NCBI RefSeq assembly: GCF_001435235.1
Contig: NZ_AZGB01000018.1
Coordinates: forward strand, 42,367-106,366
From: Liquorilactobacillus ghanensis DSM 18630
GTDB taxonomy: Bacteria; Bacillota; Bacilli; Lactobacillales; Lactobacillaceae
Length of the DNA: 64,000 bases
Direction of reading: 5' to 3'
Position numbers and translations under genes: made by a program
In this document: positions 35,684 through 45,211 of the stretch, piece by piece
Layout: each line of letters begins with the position of its first letter
Position numbering within the stretch: the first letter of the stretch is position 1
Notes under the pieces: generated by a model
Seen by the model: only the letters and a program-made list of their open reading frames with translations
The model's database searches: none
Told to the model about the DNA's origin: nothing

Positions 35684-35914
35684 ATGAAATTTGAACAAGC
35701 ATTACCATTATTACGTCAAGGGAAAAAAGTTGTCCGCCAAACATGGCAGGGTGGAGAAGAATATATTTTTTTAGTCACCAAGCCCGTATTTGCCTCTCAA
35801 CCAGTTAACCCGTATTTTTTAATTAAAACTAACGAAACACCAGCTTTGTCAATGTTTCAACCAACAAGCTGCGATTTGTTAGCTGATGATTGGATCGAAG
35901 TTGAAGACAAATGA
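35684..35914 (+). CDS. DUF2829 / Tad2-like small protein
   Basis: This 76-residue protein starts MKFEQALPLLRQGKKVVR and ends with LLADDWIEVE. These are the N- and C-terminal signatures of the DUF2829 family, whose phage members include the Thoeris anti-defence protein Tad2. It is shorter than typical members by loss of a middle segment. It starts 8 bp after queT and overlaps the SDR gene by 4 bp, so it is a cotranscribed chromosomal gene, not phage debris. The cellular function of chromosomal members is unknown. Confidence 0.75.
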   Translation: MKFEQALPLLRQGKKVVRQTWQGGEEYIFLVTKPVFASQPVNPYFLIKTNETPALSMFQPTSCDLLADDWIEVEDK

Positions 35915-36669
35915 TCGCATATCCTGAGTTCAAACAACAGACGATTGTAATTACTGGAGCTGCTTCTGGAATCGGTGCGGCACAAACTGCTGCTTTTTTG
36001 CAGCAAGGTGCCAAAGTGTGGGCACTTGATGTAAAAAACAATTCAACAATCCAGCAGTTCCAACAGCAATTTAGGCAAACATTTAATTTTTGGCAAGTTG
36101 ATGTTAGTCAAAGCCGTGATTTAAAACAGGCAATTCAAAAAATCTCGGCAATCGCTAATGTTAATATTCTTTTGAATACAGCAGGGATTTTAGATGCTTA
36201 TCAACCCACGCTGGCAACAAGTGAGCAATTATGGGATCAAATCATGAATACAAATTTGAAAAGCATGTTTCTGCTGACTAATGGCTTTTTGCCCAAAATG
36301 CTGCAGCAAAAACATGGCGTAATTATTAACATGGCTTCAATTGCCGGTTTAGTAGCTGGTGGCGGTGGTGCAGCTTATACTGCGGCTAAACATGGAATTA
36401 TCGGATATACCAAACAATTAGATTATGACTATGCCCCACAAGGAATTCGAGCCAATTGTTTGGCACCGGGAGCTATCAAAACACCAATGAATCAAGCCGA
36501 CTTTGCCGGCAAGGGCGAAATGGCACAGCAAGTAGCCGCGCAAACACCGGCCCGCCGCTGGGCTCAACCCGCTGAAGTAGCAGCAGCAACTTTGTTTATC
36601 GCTAGTCAACAAGCCGATTTTATTCACGGTGCTGTAATACCGATCGATGGCGGTTGGATCGAAAAATAA
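35911..36669 (+). CDS. Short-chain dehydrogenase/reductase (3-oxoacyl-ACP reductase-like)
   Basis: The 252-residue classical SDR has TGAASGIG (NAD(P) binding), NTAG, a catalytic Ser region NMASIAG, AYTAAKHG (catalytic Tyr and Lys) and the C-terminal PIDGGW. An Asp after the second strand (ALDVK) suggests a preference for NAD(H). ATGA overlap with the preceding gene indicates translational coupling in the queT operon. The substrate is unknown. Confidence 0.85.
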   Translation: MIAYPEFKQQTIVITGAASGIGAAQTAAFLQQGAKVWALDVKNNSTIQQFQQQFRQTFNFWQVDVSQSRDLKQAIQKISAIANVNILLNTAGILDAYQPTLATSEQLWDQIMNTNLKSMFLLTNGFLPKMLQQKHGVIINMASIAGLVAGGGGAAYTAAKHGIIGYTKQLDYDYAPQGIRANCLAPGAIKTPMNQADFAGKGEMAQQVAAQTPARRWAQPAEVAAATLFIASQQADFIHGAVIPIDGGWIEK

Positions 36670-36712
36670 CCCCCAATTATAATTAACAGCTGTCAGAAGA
36701 TAATTTTTAATC

Positions 36713-36760
36713 AAAGAAGCCGACTGTATCACTGTTTTCAGTGCTGCAATCGGCTTTTTT
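36713..36760. terminator. Bidirectional terminator between SDR and VOC genes
   Basis: AAGCCGA pairs with TCGGCTT around inner ATCACTG/CAGTG-type pairings. A T6 run lies on the right and A-rich sequence on the left. Both convergent genes end here. Confidence 0.75.
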
Positions 36761-37153
36761 CTATTTATTTTGATAACTGGAAATTTCAATTAGATTTTGA
36801 TCACAATCGTGAATATAAATCGACATCATCGGACCTTCAGAACCAATTTGCTTAAGTGGGCCAGCTACAATTGGCACATAGTAACTTTCCAAATGGTTAC
36901 AGACATCACTTAATTTATCACCAGTAATAATACAAAATGCCGCACTGTTAACAGTCGGATTAGCAGCTGCCGGCTGTTGCGGTTGTTTAACCGTCTGAAA
37001 TTCCAGTAACTGGTGACCACAGCGAACACAATGTGGTTCACGTTCATCTTTAAAGTTAATAATCGGCATATCAAAAACTTCGTGATAAAAACGAATAGCT
37101 CGTGCAATATCGGTTACTGTCAAAATCAAATGGTCAACACGTTTGATCTTCAA
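36761..37153 (-). CDS. VOC (glyoxalase/bleomycin resistance) family protein
   Basis: The 130-residue protein has the beta-alpha-beta-beta-beta VOC fold: IKRVDHLILTVTDIARAIRFY and a C-terminal IYIHDCDQNLIEISSY that carries the usual metal Glu. I start it at TTG 37153 because AAGGAAG stands 7 nt upstream; ATG 37171 overlaps that site. It begins 21 bp after the MATE gene on the same strand, so the pair is probably an operon for drug or aldehyde tolerance (inference). Confidence 0.8.
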   Translation of the reverse strand: MKIKRVDHLILTVTDIARAIRFYHEVFDMPIINFKDEREPHCVRCGHQLLEFQTVKQPQQPAAANPTVNSAAFCIITGDKLSDVCNHLESYYVPIVAGPLKQIGSEGPMMSIYIHDCDQNLIEISSYQNK

Positions 37154-37174
37154 AACAAAACTTCCTTTCATACA

Positions 37175-38491
37175 TTAATTCAACAATGGATTTTTAAGAA
37201 AACGTTGTGCAAAAAAGCTTCCCAGCAATAAAACTACACCTTCACTCACAACAACGCTGAGCCATACCCCGTTCAACCCGTACCACATTCCTAATAAATA
37301 GATTGCCGGTAACAAAATAATATAACCGCGATTGAGAGATAAAAACAGAGCGTAACGCGGTTGATTAATCGCAACCAGCCACATCATCAAACATAGATTG
37401 CTGCCAGAAAAAAAGATACTGATAAAGTAGAGCGGGATGCCAGCAGCAGCGTAATTAGTTAGATCCCGTTGGTGCTCAATATTAAAAATTTCAATAATTG
37501 GATATTTAAATAAAACCAGGCAAAGATAACTGATAATTGCCAATACTATGCAAACTACAATCCCAGTTTGCAGTATAATTTTAATGTTTTTCCAAGCCCG
37601 ATTACCAAACTCACGTGCCATTAGCGGCTGAATTCCCAATGCTACCCCATTAAAAAGCGCTAAAACTACCAAGGCAATATTGGCGATAACTCCATAGGCA
37701 GCAATGGCATAAGTCCCAGCAATTTTTTCAAGTACCAAGTTAAAGACCAAAATTCCAACACCGGTACTCATTTCCGTTAAAAATGAAGCAAATCCAAGTT
37801 GAACAGCCTGCCAAACTAAGTGCCATTGCGGCCAAGTAAAATGAAGCTGCAACTGGCGTAATGGAAATTTTCGATGGCGTGTTAGAATCATTAAGCTTAC
37901 CAGCGGCGAAAATAAAGTAGCCCAAGCAGCACCATTCATCCCCCAATTAAAAACAAAAATAAATAGGTAATCTAAACAAATAACCGTCGTAGTTTCCGCT
38001 AAAGTAGCAACCATGGTCAAATGGGGATTTCCATCATTACGTACAAAATTGACAGTAATATAATTTGCGATAAAAAGACTGGCACCTAAAGAAACAATTC
38101 TCAAATAACTACTAGCTAAACCCAATGTCTGCTGGTCAACACCCAATAACTGCAACAAAGGACGTGTTGCCAAATTGCCAAGCAAACTAAAAATAATTCC
38201 GACAAAAATGCCAAAAAGCAATAGCTGACCATAAAGAGTAGCAACTTTAGTACCGGCATGAACTTTATTGATTGAAAAAATAGTTGATCCACCAATTCCC
38301 AACAGCAAACCAACTGAACTGATAAAATTAAACACCGGCAAAACAATATTCAAAGCTGCTAAGCCGTCAGCTCCAGCAGCTGTTGCAATAAATAAGGTAT
38401 CAATAATCACATATAGTGAGATCCCCAGTGATGCAGCAATATTGCGCGCAATATAGCCACCGCTTTCGCGCAATAAAATTTTAGTTTGCAA
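37175..38491 (-). CDS. MATE-family multidrug/toxin efflux pump
   Basis: This 438-residue protein has twelve hydrophobic helices and MATE features such as VIIDTLFIATAAGADGLAA at the start and a long internal repeat. It would export cationic compounds with Na+ or H+. TTG 38491 is preceded by GGGGGG at 7 nt. It precedes the VOC gene in the same unit. The substrate cannot be predicted. Confidence 0.86.
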   Translation of the reverse strand: MQTKILLRESGGYIARNIAASLGISLYVIIDTLFIATAAGADGLAALNIVLPVFNFISSVGLLLGIGGSTIFSINKVHAGTKVATLYGQLLLFGIFVGIIFSLLGNLATRPLLQLLGVDQQTLGLASSYLRIVSLGASLFIANYITVNFVRNDGNPHLTMVATLAETTTVICLDYLFIFVFNWGMNGAAWATLFSPLVSLMILTRHRKFPLRQLQLHFTWPQWHLVWQAVQLGFASFLTEMSTGVGILVFNLVLEKIAGTYAIAAYGVIANIALVVLALFNGVALGIQPLMAREFGNRAWKNIKIILQTGIVVCIVLAIISYLCLVLFKYPIIEIFNIEHQRDLTNYAAAGIPLYFISIFFSGSNLCLMMWLVAINQPRYALFLSLNRGYIILLPAIYLLGMWYGLNGVWLSVVVSEGVVLLLGSFFAQRFLKNPLLN

Positions 38492-38581
38492 AAAGCTGCC
38501 CCCCTTACCAGACTTTTCTCCATGCTAAAAGCGGCGAGCTAAATGACGCCCACCGCTTAAAGACAACCAAATTACTTTTAA

Positions 38582-39487
38582 TTAATCATTAAAAGTATTA
38601 TTTTCAACATCACTTAAGAATCGCTTCAAATGTGCAAAGTAAACGGGAGCATTATCAATCATATGATGATGACCACCGTTAGGCGTTGTCTCCAAACGTG
38701 CATGCGGAATCGTTGCAGCCATTCGTTTAGCGGTTGGAATCGGCATAGTTTCATGTTCACCGAAAGTAATTAAAGTTGGTACTGAGATATTGTGAATATC
38801 ATTACGTCGATCCCAGCCCTTTAATTTGCCAGTAACCACAAATTCATTATCTCCTTGGAAATAATTGTATACCGGTGTCGCCATCGTTTCAGTTAAATGC
38901 GAGATTGCCGGTGGTTGTTTGCGATCAACATAGCCGCGGTTTAAAATGTCAATTAAATTTTGATAGCGCTCATTATCATATTCATTAGTCGCTTCGCATT
39001 TTTTCATAAATGCCAAATCTTCAGCAGAAAATTCTTTTTCGCGAATTGCATTAATGTTGGTCACATATTCTTCGATGTTATCCGTCATACTGGAAATAAT
39101 AATTCCCTTGAGATGTGCTGGATATTTCAAAGCATATTCTTGAGTTAAAGCACCACCCCATGATTGACCTAACAGATAAAATTGATCCAAGCCCAACTTT
39201 TGGCGAACTTCTTCAACTTCGTCAACAAAATATTCTAGGTTTAAAAACTTATCAATGTTTTCCTGCTTGGAAAAATCAGGTTGATCAGAATACCACGAAC
39301 CTAATTGGTCATACATCGATACCTGCACACCTAAATCAGCCAATTTTTCAGCAAAATTTTCATAATATTCATGATTGCCACCAGGTCCACCATGTAAACA
39401 AAGTAATTTAATGGCACCTTGACCGCTGGTATGTGTCCACAGATGATAGCCATTATCCAGTGTAATAATTGTTGTTCCTTGTTTCAT
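38582..39487 (-). CDS. pepI: Proline iminopeptidase (S33)
   Basis: The 301-residue alpha/beta hydrolase releases N-terminal proline from peptides. The oxyanion LCLHGGPGGNHEYYENF, the nucleophile elbow LLGQSWGGAL and the late His of GGHHHM are intact. It lies next to pepX, so the two cover Pro-containing peptides, which general aminopeptidases handle poorly. ATG 39487 is preceded by a weak GGGTGAAAC. Confidence 0.92.
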   Translation of the reverse strand: MKQGTTIITLDNGYHLWTHTSGQGAIKLLCLHGGPGGNHEYYENFAEKLADLGVQVSMYDQLGSWYSDQPDFSKQENIDKFLNLEYFVDEVEEVRQKLGLDQFYLLGQSWGGALTQEYALKYPAHLKGIIISSMTDNIEEYVTNINAIREKEFSAEDLAFMKKCEATNEYDNERYQNLIDILNRGYVDRKQPPAISHLTETMATPVYNYFQGDNEFVVTGKLKGWDRRNDIHNISVPTLITFGEHETMPIPTAKRMAATIPHARLETTPNGGHHHMIDNAPVYFAHLKRFLSDVENNTFND

Positions 39488-39560
39488 TTACGTTTCACCC
39501 ACTTCTTAATTTAATAATATCATAACACTTTCGCCGGAGTTAAGAAAAGCTGGCACTAAC

Positions 39561-41966
39561 TTAACTATTAGGAAGCTTTAAATGACAAGCATCTAGAGCT
39601 AAAGAATAGGTTAAATTCTGATTGCCACGAATTGTCATTCCGAAATCAGTTGCATAAACAATTAGTCCCAACTGATGTCCAACTGGTAAATGATAAAACA
39701 TCGGCTGTAATTCAGTTGTTAATGAATAGTAAGTATTCGGTTTTAGTTCATCGACTTGCCATGCATGTTGCCGATTTTGCAAATTAAGATGTCCCTTGGT
39801 AATCATCTTCCAAGGACTGGGTTGCGCTGCCAACTTGAAATCAACAGCATTTTCTTCTTGCCAATTATATCCTAATTGAATTCCCCGAACAGCTAAGACA
39901 CTTGGGGCTGCTTGCAGGCGACGAGCCATACCATAATCGACCAGCATTAAACTCAACAAACCATAATTTTGATTAACAGCTGTCTTTAAGGTAACACGTG
40001 GTACTCCGCGCAAAGTAACTGCTTTAGTCAGCGGTGCACTTTTAAAAATGAGCCGATGCTTTTCCATGTCTGAACCGGCTTGCAGCAAGTCATGTTCCCA
40101 ACTACTCAAATCTTTTTGATAGCGGTCAAAAACAGTAGCTGGTAATTGATCATTAAAGCTGCAGACTGTTGGTTCAACTGGCTGTGTAACCAATTTATTT
40201 GGAACAAAATTAAAACTCAATTGATTTTTATCTGACTGCCAATAATCAGTTGTATGCCATTTTTCAGGAGTTGTATTATCTTGAACCAAAATTTCCGGCA
40301 AAATTTGTTCTGCATGATTAGTTAAACCATAAAGCTCATGAGATAGCCAAAGATTCATCATATCTGTAAAATCAAGTGAACGCAGATTATTAATGTAAAT
40401 GTGCTGTCCTTGATGTAAAATTAATTTTTTTTGAATTGGCAAGTTTTGTAATTTTTGCCATGTTTGGTAAACGTTACGCAGCTTAACGTTCCAGTCGTTT
40501 AATCCATGAACTAAAATAACGTCAGCCTTAATTTGCTGCATATCTTTTAAATAATTTCGTTGATCCCAAAAAAGATTGTAATTACCGCTGTTGCGATCTT
40601 GACCAGTTGTAATGGCAGCCAATTGCTCGGCTGCAACTTGCTTAACTTTCAGATAATCACCGCCTGTTTGCTTACGGCTGAAACATTCCAAAGCTAACAC
40701 GTCAGCATCTTCTCCTGGAAAGCCACCTGGAGCAACTACTAAGCCATGATCCCGATAATAATCATACCAACTAGAAATAGCCGCTTCGGCTATGATCGTT
40801 TTCAAGCCAGCCACACCGGTTGTAGCCACTGCCGTTGCCAAGGTCCCCAGATATGACTTGCCAGTCATCGCAATAGCACCATTACACCACCAAGCAGTAA
40901 TTGCCTGAGTAGAGTTTCGGCTGACAAAAGCTGCCCGCTGTCCAGTCAGCCATTCAATAACATTTTTAGCTCCTTTGGTTTCGGCCGCTGAACCACACGT
41001 CCGCAAGCCGTCAGAATCTTTAGTTCCAATGCCAGCTGAGTAGACCACCGCAAATCCACGAGCCAAGAAGTAATCATTTAAACGATAAGAAAATTCTCCA
41101 GTAAACATTTCTTGCGCAATTGTAGTTGTACTTGTAATTTCTCGGGAAATAGGTTCAGTGGTTGCAGCCACATTGGCAGCCGCCGCTGTTAAGTTTTCAA
41201 TTCCCGGTTGTTTGGATTGGAGCGGAACATCCATTTTATGCATTAATTGCTCGGCATCTTTTTCATTAGTTCCCTGATTATAAGGACTGGCAGTGAACAA
41301 AACCGGAACTTTCAATCCCGTATCTGTTTCAGCTGGGCGAATTAAATCAACTTTTACCAAATCAAATTTACCATCTTGATCAGTATCAAGTTCAGTTTCA
41401 ACGTAAACGGTCTCATAGCGCAATTTAGCAGTAGCAAATACTGGTTGCGCTTTACCGTTAAAAAACAGCGGTTGCGTAACGGGTTGCGGCCAATCAGCAA
41501 AATAGCCATCACCAGCTAATCGATCTAATAAAACCTGTCCTTGCTGATTCGAAGTATTCAAAAGGTCATACCAAGCACTGATAACACTTTGACAATTATC
41601 GATTTGGTTTTGGTAAGGCAAGTTGGTTTTTTGACAAAATGTGATTGGATCTGCCAAAGAAAAATCACTATCAACAGTAAAATCAAGCAGCTGCAAAGCA
41701 ACATTGTAAAATGCAACCGAATTTACAGTTGCATGTGCTGTAAATTGTAAAAAATCTTCCGTTGCTGTCGCTGCGAGACCAGCTAACTTAACTTGTTGAA
41801 TAGCCAACGTTTTAGCTTGAGGAAAGGCCTTAATAACCAGTGCCCGCCATAATTTAGTAGCATCCGTTAATTGCAACAATGATTCATTCAAAAACTTAAT
41901 GCGTTTAAGTTCAGTAATTTTAGTAGCCAAATCAGGTTCTAAACGTGCAAATTGATTATTTCTCAT
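39561..41966 (-). CDS. pepX: X-prolyl dipeptidyl aminopeptidase (S15)
   Basis: The 801-residue serine peptidase removes X-Pro dipeptides from N-termini, a hallmark of lactic acid bacteria. The catalytic Ser lies in GKSYLGTLA; the Asp (HGLNDWNV region) and a later His (HQGQHIY) are visible, as is the long N-terminal dimerisation domain. ATG 41966 has GGAGG; the six upstream codons are probably not used. The length matches the family. Confidence 0.95.
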   Translation of the reverse strand: MRNNQFARLEPDLATKITELKRIKFLNESLLQLTDATKLWRALVIKAFPQAKTLAIQQVKLAGLAATATEDFLQFTAHATVNSVAFYNVALQLLDFTVDSDFSLADPITFCQKTNLPYQNQIDNCQSVISAWYDLLNTSNQQGQVLLDRLAGDGYFADWPQPVTQPLFFNGKAQPVFATAKLRYETVYVETELDTDQDGKFDLVKVDLIRPAETDTGLKVPVLFTASPYNQGTNEKDAEQLMHKMDVPLQSKQPGIENLTAAAANVAATTEPISREITSTTTIAQEMFTGEFSYRLNDYFLARGFAVVYSAGIGTKDSDGLRTCGSAAETKGAKNVIEWLTGQRAAFVSRNSTQAITAWWCNGAIAMTGKSYLGTLATAVATTGVAGLKTIIAEAAISSWYDYYRDHGLVVAPGGFPGEDADVLALECFSRKQTGGDYLKVKQVAAEQLAAITTGQDRNSGNYNLFWDQRNYLKDMQQIKADVILVHGLNDWNVKLRNVYQTWQKLQNLPIQKKLILHQGQHIYINNLRSLDFTDMMNLWLSHELYGLTNHAEQILPEILVQDNTTPEKWHTTDYWQSDKNQLSFNFVPNKLVTQPVEPTVCSFNDQLPATVFDRYQKDLSSWEHDLLQAGSDMEKHRLIFKSAPLTKAVTLRGVPRVTLKTAVNQNYGLLSLMLVDYGMARRLQAAPSVLAVRGIQLGYNWQEENAVDFKLAAQPSPWKMITKGHLNLQNRQHAWQVDELKPNTYYSLTTELQPMFYHLPVGHQLGLIVYATDFGMTIRGNQNLTYSLALDACHLKLPNS

Positions 41967-42003
41967 TTCTTGCCTCCAAAACAATATTTGCTCTTATTAT
42001 AGC

Positions 42004-42029
42004 AAAAAAATAGAGCGTCTAAGCGCTCT
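42004..42029 (-). terminator. Aldo/keto reductase terminator
   Basis: AGAGCG (42012-42017) and CGCTCT (42024-42029) form a 6-bp stem. The A run at 42004-42010 is a U tract on the minus strand. Confidence 0.7.
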
Positions 42030-42044
42030 TCTGAATTTGATCTG

Positions 42045-43034
42045 TTAACTTAAAATTTGCTGAATTTTTTTAAGCTCAGCTGCTGTAAAATCGAGATGTT
42101 CAACTGCTTGCAAATTTTCATCCAAATGCTCCAAACTAGTTGTCCCAATAATTACACTGCTGACTGTTTGATTACGCAATAGCCAGGCCAATGCCATCTG
42201 TGACAAACTTTGTCCTCGCTGTTGAGCAAGTTTAGCTAGTAACTGCAGTTTAGTTGCTACTGCTGTTTTTCCTTGATCAAAAACGTGTTTGCTGGTTTGA
42301 TGAATTGTAAAATCAGCTGGGATTCCGGCTAAGTAACGTTGTGACAATAAACCTTCCGCTAATGGACCATATGCTACCAAACCTGCCCCCAACTGCTGCA
42401 GTTGATCCAGTAGACCATCCTCTTCAACTGTTTGATTGAGCATATTATAAGAAACCTGATTAACTACAAAAGGCGTTTTCAAATCTCGAAACATTGCTGC
42501 AATTGTAGCTGTTTGCTGGGCGTTAAAATTAGAAATACCAATATACATCGCTTTACCTTCGCGAACAACTTGATCTAAAGCTTGGGCTGTTTCAAATAGA
42601 TCAACTTGCGGATCAAACCGATGAGCGTAATAAATATCAACATAATCTGTTTGTAAGCGCTGCAAGCTGTGATCAATTGCCTGCAAAATTGATTTTCGTG
42701 CTAGTGAATATCCGTACGGGCCGGGATGCGTTCTATAGCCTGTTTTGGTAGTAATTACCAATTCGTCTCGATACGGCTTAAGTTCATGTTGCAAGACTTG
42801 ACCCAAGAGAATTTCAGCTGAACCAACCTCTGGTGAGCCATAACGATCAGCGCAATCAAAACTAAAAATTCCACGATCGAAAGCGGCTAATAATAATTTT
42901 TTCCGATCATAGTATGGATTAGCACTGTCAAACTTATGCCATAATCCCAATGAAATCACTGGCAATCTCAGTCCAGTTTTTCCTACCTGACGATATGGCA
43001 ATTTTTCATAACGATCATCTGCTGCAAGATACAT
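42045..43034 (-). CDS. Aldo/keto reductase (YghZ-like)
   Basis: The 329-residue AKR has the tetrad: Asp and Tyr in DCADRYG, Lys in TTKTGY and His in YYAHR. Long stretches (YRDELVITTKTGYRTHPGPYG, SYNMLNQTVEEDGLLDQLQ) match the E. coli YghZ/L-glyceraldehyde-3-phosphate reductase group. It would reduce aldehydes, including methylglyoxal, with NADPH. ATG 43034 has GAGG close upstream. It is a separate unit from the HAD gene, which lies about 80 bp further on. Confidence 0.87.
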   Translation of the reverse strand: MYLAADDRYEKLPYRQVGKTGLRLPVISLGLWHKFDSANPYYDRKKLLLAAFDRGIFSFDCADRYGSPEVGSAEILLGQVLQHELKPYRDELVITTKTGYRTHPGPYGYSLARKSILQAIDHSLQRLQTDYVDIYYAHRFDPQVDLFETAQALDQVVREGKAMYIGISNFNAQQTATIAAMFRDLKTPFVVNQVSYNMLNQTVEEDGLLDQLQQLGAGLVAYGPLAEGLLSQRYLAGIPADFTIHQTSKHVFDQGKTAVATKLQLLAKLAQQRGQSLSQMALAWLLRNQTVSSVIIGTTSLEHLDENLQAVEHLDFTAAELKKIQQILS

Positions 43035-43114
43035 CTCCTCGACCTCCTTCAATTACTGCTCAAACTAATAATAACATTTATTGATTAACAAGCTGTGCTT
43101 GCCGCTCACTAAAA

Positions 43115-43933
43115 TCACAGAACAAACTTGCGTAAAACCTCAGCTACCGCTCCTTGATTATTATCAGCAGCGGTAATATAGTCAGCCGCCTGTTTAACAA
43201 ATTTACGTCCATTAGCTACACTAACCCCTAAGCCTGCTTGGCGGATCATCGGTAAGTCATTACTGTTATCACCAACTGCAATAATTTCAGCTGGCTTAAT
43301 GTTCAGTCGATTCCCCAAAGCAATCGCGGCTTGTCCCTTATCAGCTTCAATTGAATTAAACTCAATATAGCGGTCAGATGAAAAAGAAATATTCAACGGA
43401 TAGGTGTATTGCGCTAAAACTTGTTCTTTTAAAGCTAACCGCTCAGCTTCTTGTGGCACAAAGAAAATAATTTTAATCAAATCTTGTCCCTGTAAGAAAT
43501 TTAAATTTGGTTCGGTTGTTTCATGCCATTGATTCACACGGCCTGTCAAATAATTAATTTCACTTGCGGAAATATTCCAAATATAAAGCTGGTCAACCGT
43601 ATAAACATGGACGCAGTATCCTTGAGCAATACCTAACTCAAATAGGCTTTCAACAACTGAAAATGGCATTACACAAGTTTGCAGAATCCGATTCTTAAAG
43701 TTCTCGACAATTGCACCACCGTTATAAGAAATTACATATTCATTTTTCCGCTGTAATAGACCAAGCGTCTGCAAATTATCCTGAACCGTCAAATAACCGC
43801 GACCAGTATTAGGCACAAAATAAATTCCTTGAGCCACTGCAGCTTTAATCGCCGCAATATTAACTGCCGGGATCAATTTTTTATCATTCAATAATGTTTC
43901 ATCAAGATCACAAACTACCATCTTATACGCCAT
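43115..43933 (-). CDS. Cof-type HAD-IIB phosphatase
   Basis: This 272-residue HAD hydrolase has the catalytic CDLDETLL motif (about 8-15) and GDNSNDLPM near the C-terminus, typical of the Cof subfamily of sugar-phosphate or nucleotide phosphatases. It starts 18 bp after TerC on the same strand. The substrate is unknown. Confidence 0.87.
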   Translation of the reverse strand: MAYKMVVCDLDETLLNDKKLIPAVNIAAIKAAVAQGIYFVPNTGRGYLTVQDNLQTLGLLQRKNEYVISYNGGAIVENFKNRILQTCVMPFSVVESLFELGIAQGYCVHVYTVDQLYIWNISASEINYLTGRVNQWHETTEPNLNFLQGQDLIKIIFFVPQEAERLALKEQVLAQYTYPLNISFSSDRYIEFNSIEADKGQAAIALGNRLNIKPAEIIAVGDNSNDLPMIRQAGLGVSVANGRKFVKQAADYITAADNNQGAVAEVLRKFVL

Positions 43934-43951
43934 AATTTACATCGATTCCCT

Positions 43952-44686
43952 TCATTTAGCTCGGATACGGTTAATTATTACTGTAACGATGATCGCACCA
44001 AAAACAATTGCTGCAAAAACGCCAGCCGGAATCTCGATATCGATCAGCGGTATTGATAAGAATAGTTTTACTGCAATCAAGCCAATCAATGCATATGCCA
44101 TAACTTCTAATTCTGGGACCAGCTTCATCAAACGCATAATGATTTCTGCGATCCCCCGCATACATAAAATACCAATCATCCCGCCAATTAATACAATTAC
44201 TGGATTATTCGAAATTGCCAAAGACGCCAGCACCGAATCAATTGAAAAAACAATATCCATCATTTCAATTGAAATTACTACCGACCAAAAAAGTGAAATT
44301 TTTCTTTTCTTTCCTAATTTTTTACTACTATTTTTAGGTTTTTCCGGATGCAGCCGATGGTAAAAATGACTAATCGATAAGTAAAGTAGATAGCCGGCAC
44401 CCAGAACCTTTATTTCCCAAAAATTAATCAGATATGTTCCAATCCCAATAATCAGTAACCGGAAAATATAAGCTCCCCACAAACCATAAAAAAGTGATTT
44501 TTCTTGTTGCTTTTTAGTCGGTAAAACTTGTGTTTGTGCGGCCAACACAATTGCATTATCAACCGACAACAAACACTCGATCAATACTAGTGATAAAATA
44601 ACCATCCAATCAGATCCGGATTCAATCACCGTTTTCCAATTCTCCAAATCAAAAAATGGGCCATACAATTTCGTAATAACTTCCAA
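43952..44686 (-). CDS. TerC-family membrane protein
   Basis: The 244-residue protein has seven or eight helices with SVDNAIVLAA and FSIDSVLA, the paired acidic motifs of the TerC family. These are linked to metal (Mn2+) export or metallation of exported proteins and to tellurite resistance. The start is TTG 44686, 7 nt after GAGGAG. It precedes the Cof phosphatase in an operon. Confidence 0.87.
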   Translation of the reverse strand: MEVITKLYGPFFDLENWKTVIESGSDWMVILSLVLIECLLSVDNAIVLAAQTQVLPTKKQQEKSLFYGLWGAYIFRLLIIGIGTYLINFWEIKVLGAGYLLYLSISHFYHRLHPEKPKNSSKKLGKKRKISLFWSVVISIEMMDIVFSIDSVLASLAISNNPVIVLIGGMIGILCMRGIAEIIMRLMKLVPELEVMAYALIGLIAVKLFLSIPLIDIEIPAGVFAAIVFGAIIVTVIINRIRAK

Positions 44687-44722
44687 TCAAGATCTCCTCT
44701 CTGATCATGCCTTGCAATTTTA

Positions 44723-45136
44723 TTATTTATCAAGCGGCAAGGTCAATTCATTCTGCTCATTAAGCGGTGCTTGGGGTTTTTGCGGATGACGTCCCCGCAG
44801 ATAGCTTTTCAGCAAACCATAAACAGCTTGCCGTTCCGCAAAAGTCAGCAAATGCCCTTCTAAAGTCAACTGGGTATTCATTGCAAAAATATCAGCTAGG
44901 TCTAACTCCTGGTAATTGCGGCCAACTAAGAAATCCATTGAAACTTCAAAAAAACTGGCTAATTTCAAAACTTCAAGATAAGATGGCGTATTAATTCCCC
45001 GCTCCCAACTGCCAATTTGTGGTCCTGTATTTTGCTTATCATTTACGGTTGTTGACAATTGATTCAATGCTTTTGCCAGCTGATTCAGTGTCAAGCCACG
45101 TCCCTTGCGCAAAGCTTTTAATCTATCTGGAAACAT
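44723..45136 (-). CDS. XRE-family transcriptional regulator
   Basis: The 137-residue protein has an N-terminal helix-turn-helix (about 3-70; LTLNQLAKALNQ, IGSWERGINTPSYLEVLKLA), then a short helical region and a charged tail. ATG 45136 follows AGGAGGGG. Lies directly upstream of terC on the same strand and might regulate it; targets are not known. Confidence 0.83.
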   Translation of the reverse strand: MFPDRLKALRKGRGLTLNQLAKALNQLSTTVNDKQNTGPQIGSWERGINTPSYLEVLKLASFFEVSMDFLVGRNYQELDLADIFAMNTQLTLEGHLLTFAERQAVYGLLKSYLRGRHPQKPQAPLNEQNELTLPLDK

Positions 45137-45211
45137 CAATTTACCCCTCCTTTTAAGGATACACTATTCCTACTCATTTTAGTTGTTTGATTATCAATTT
45201 ATCCTAAAAAA

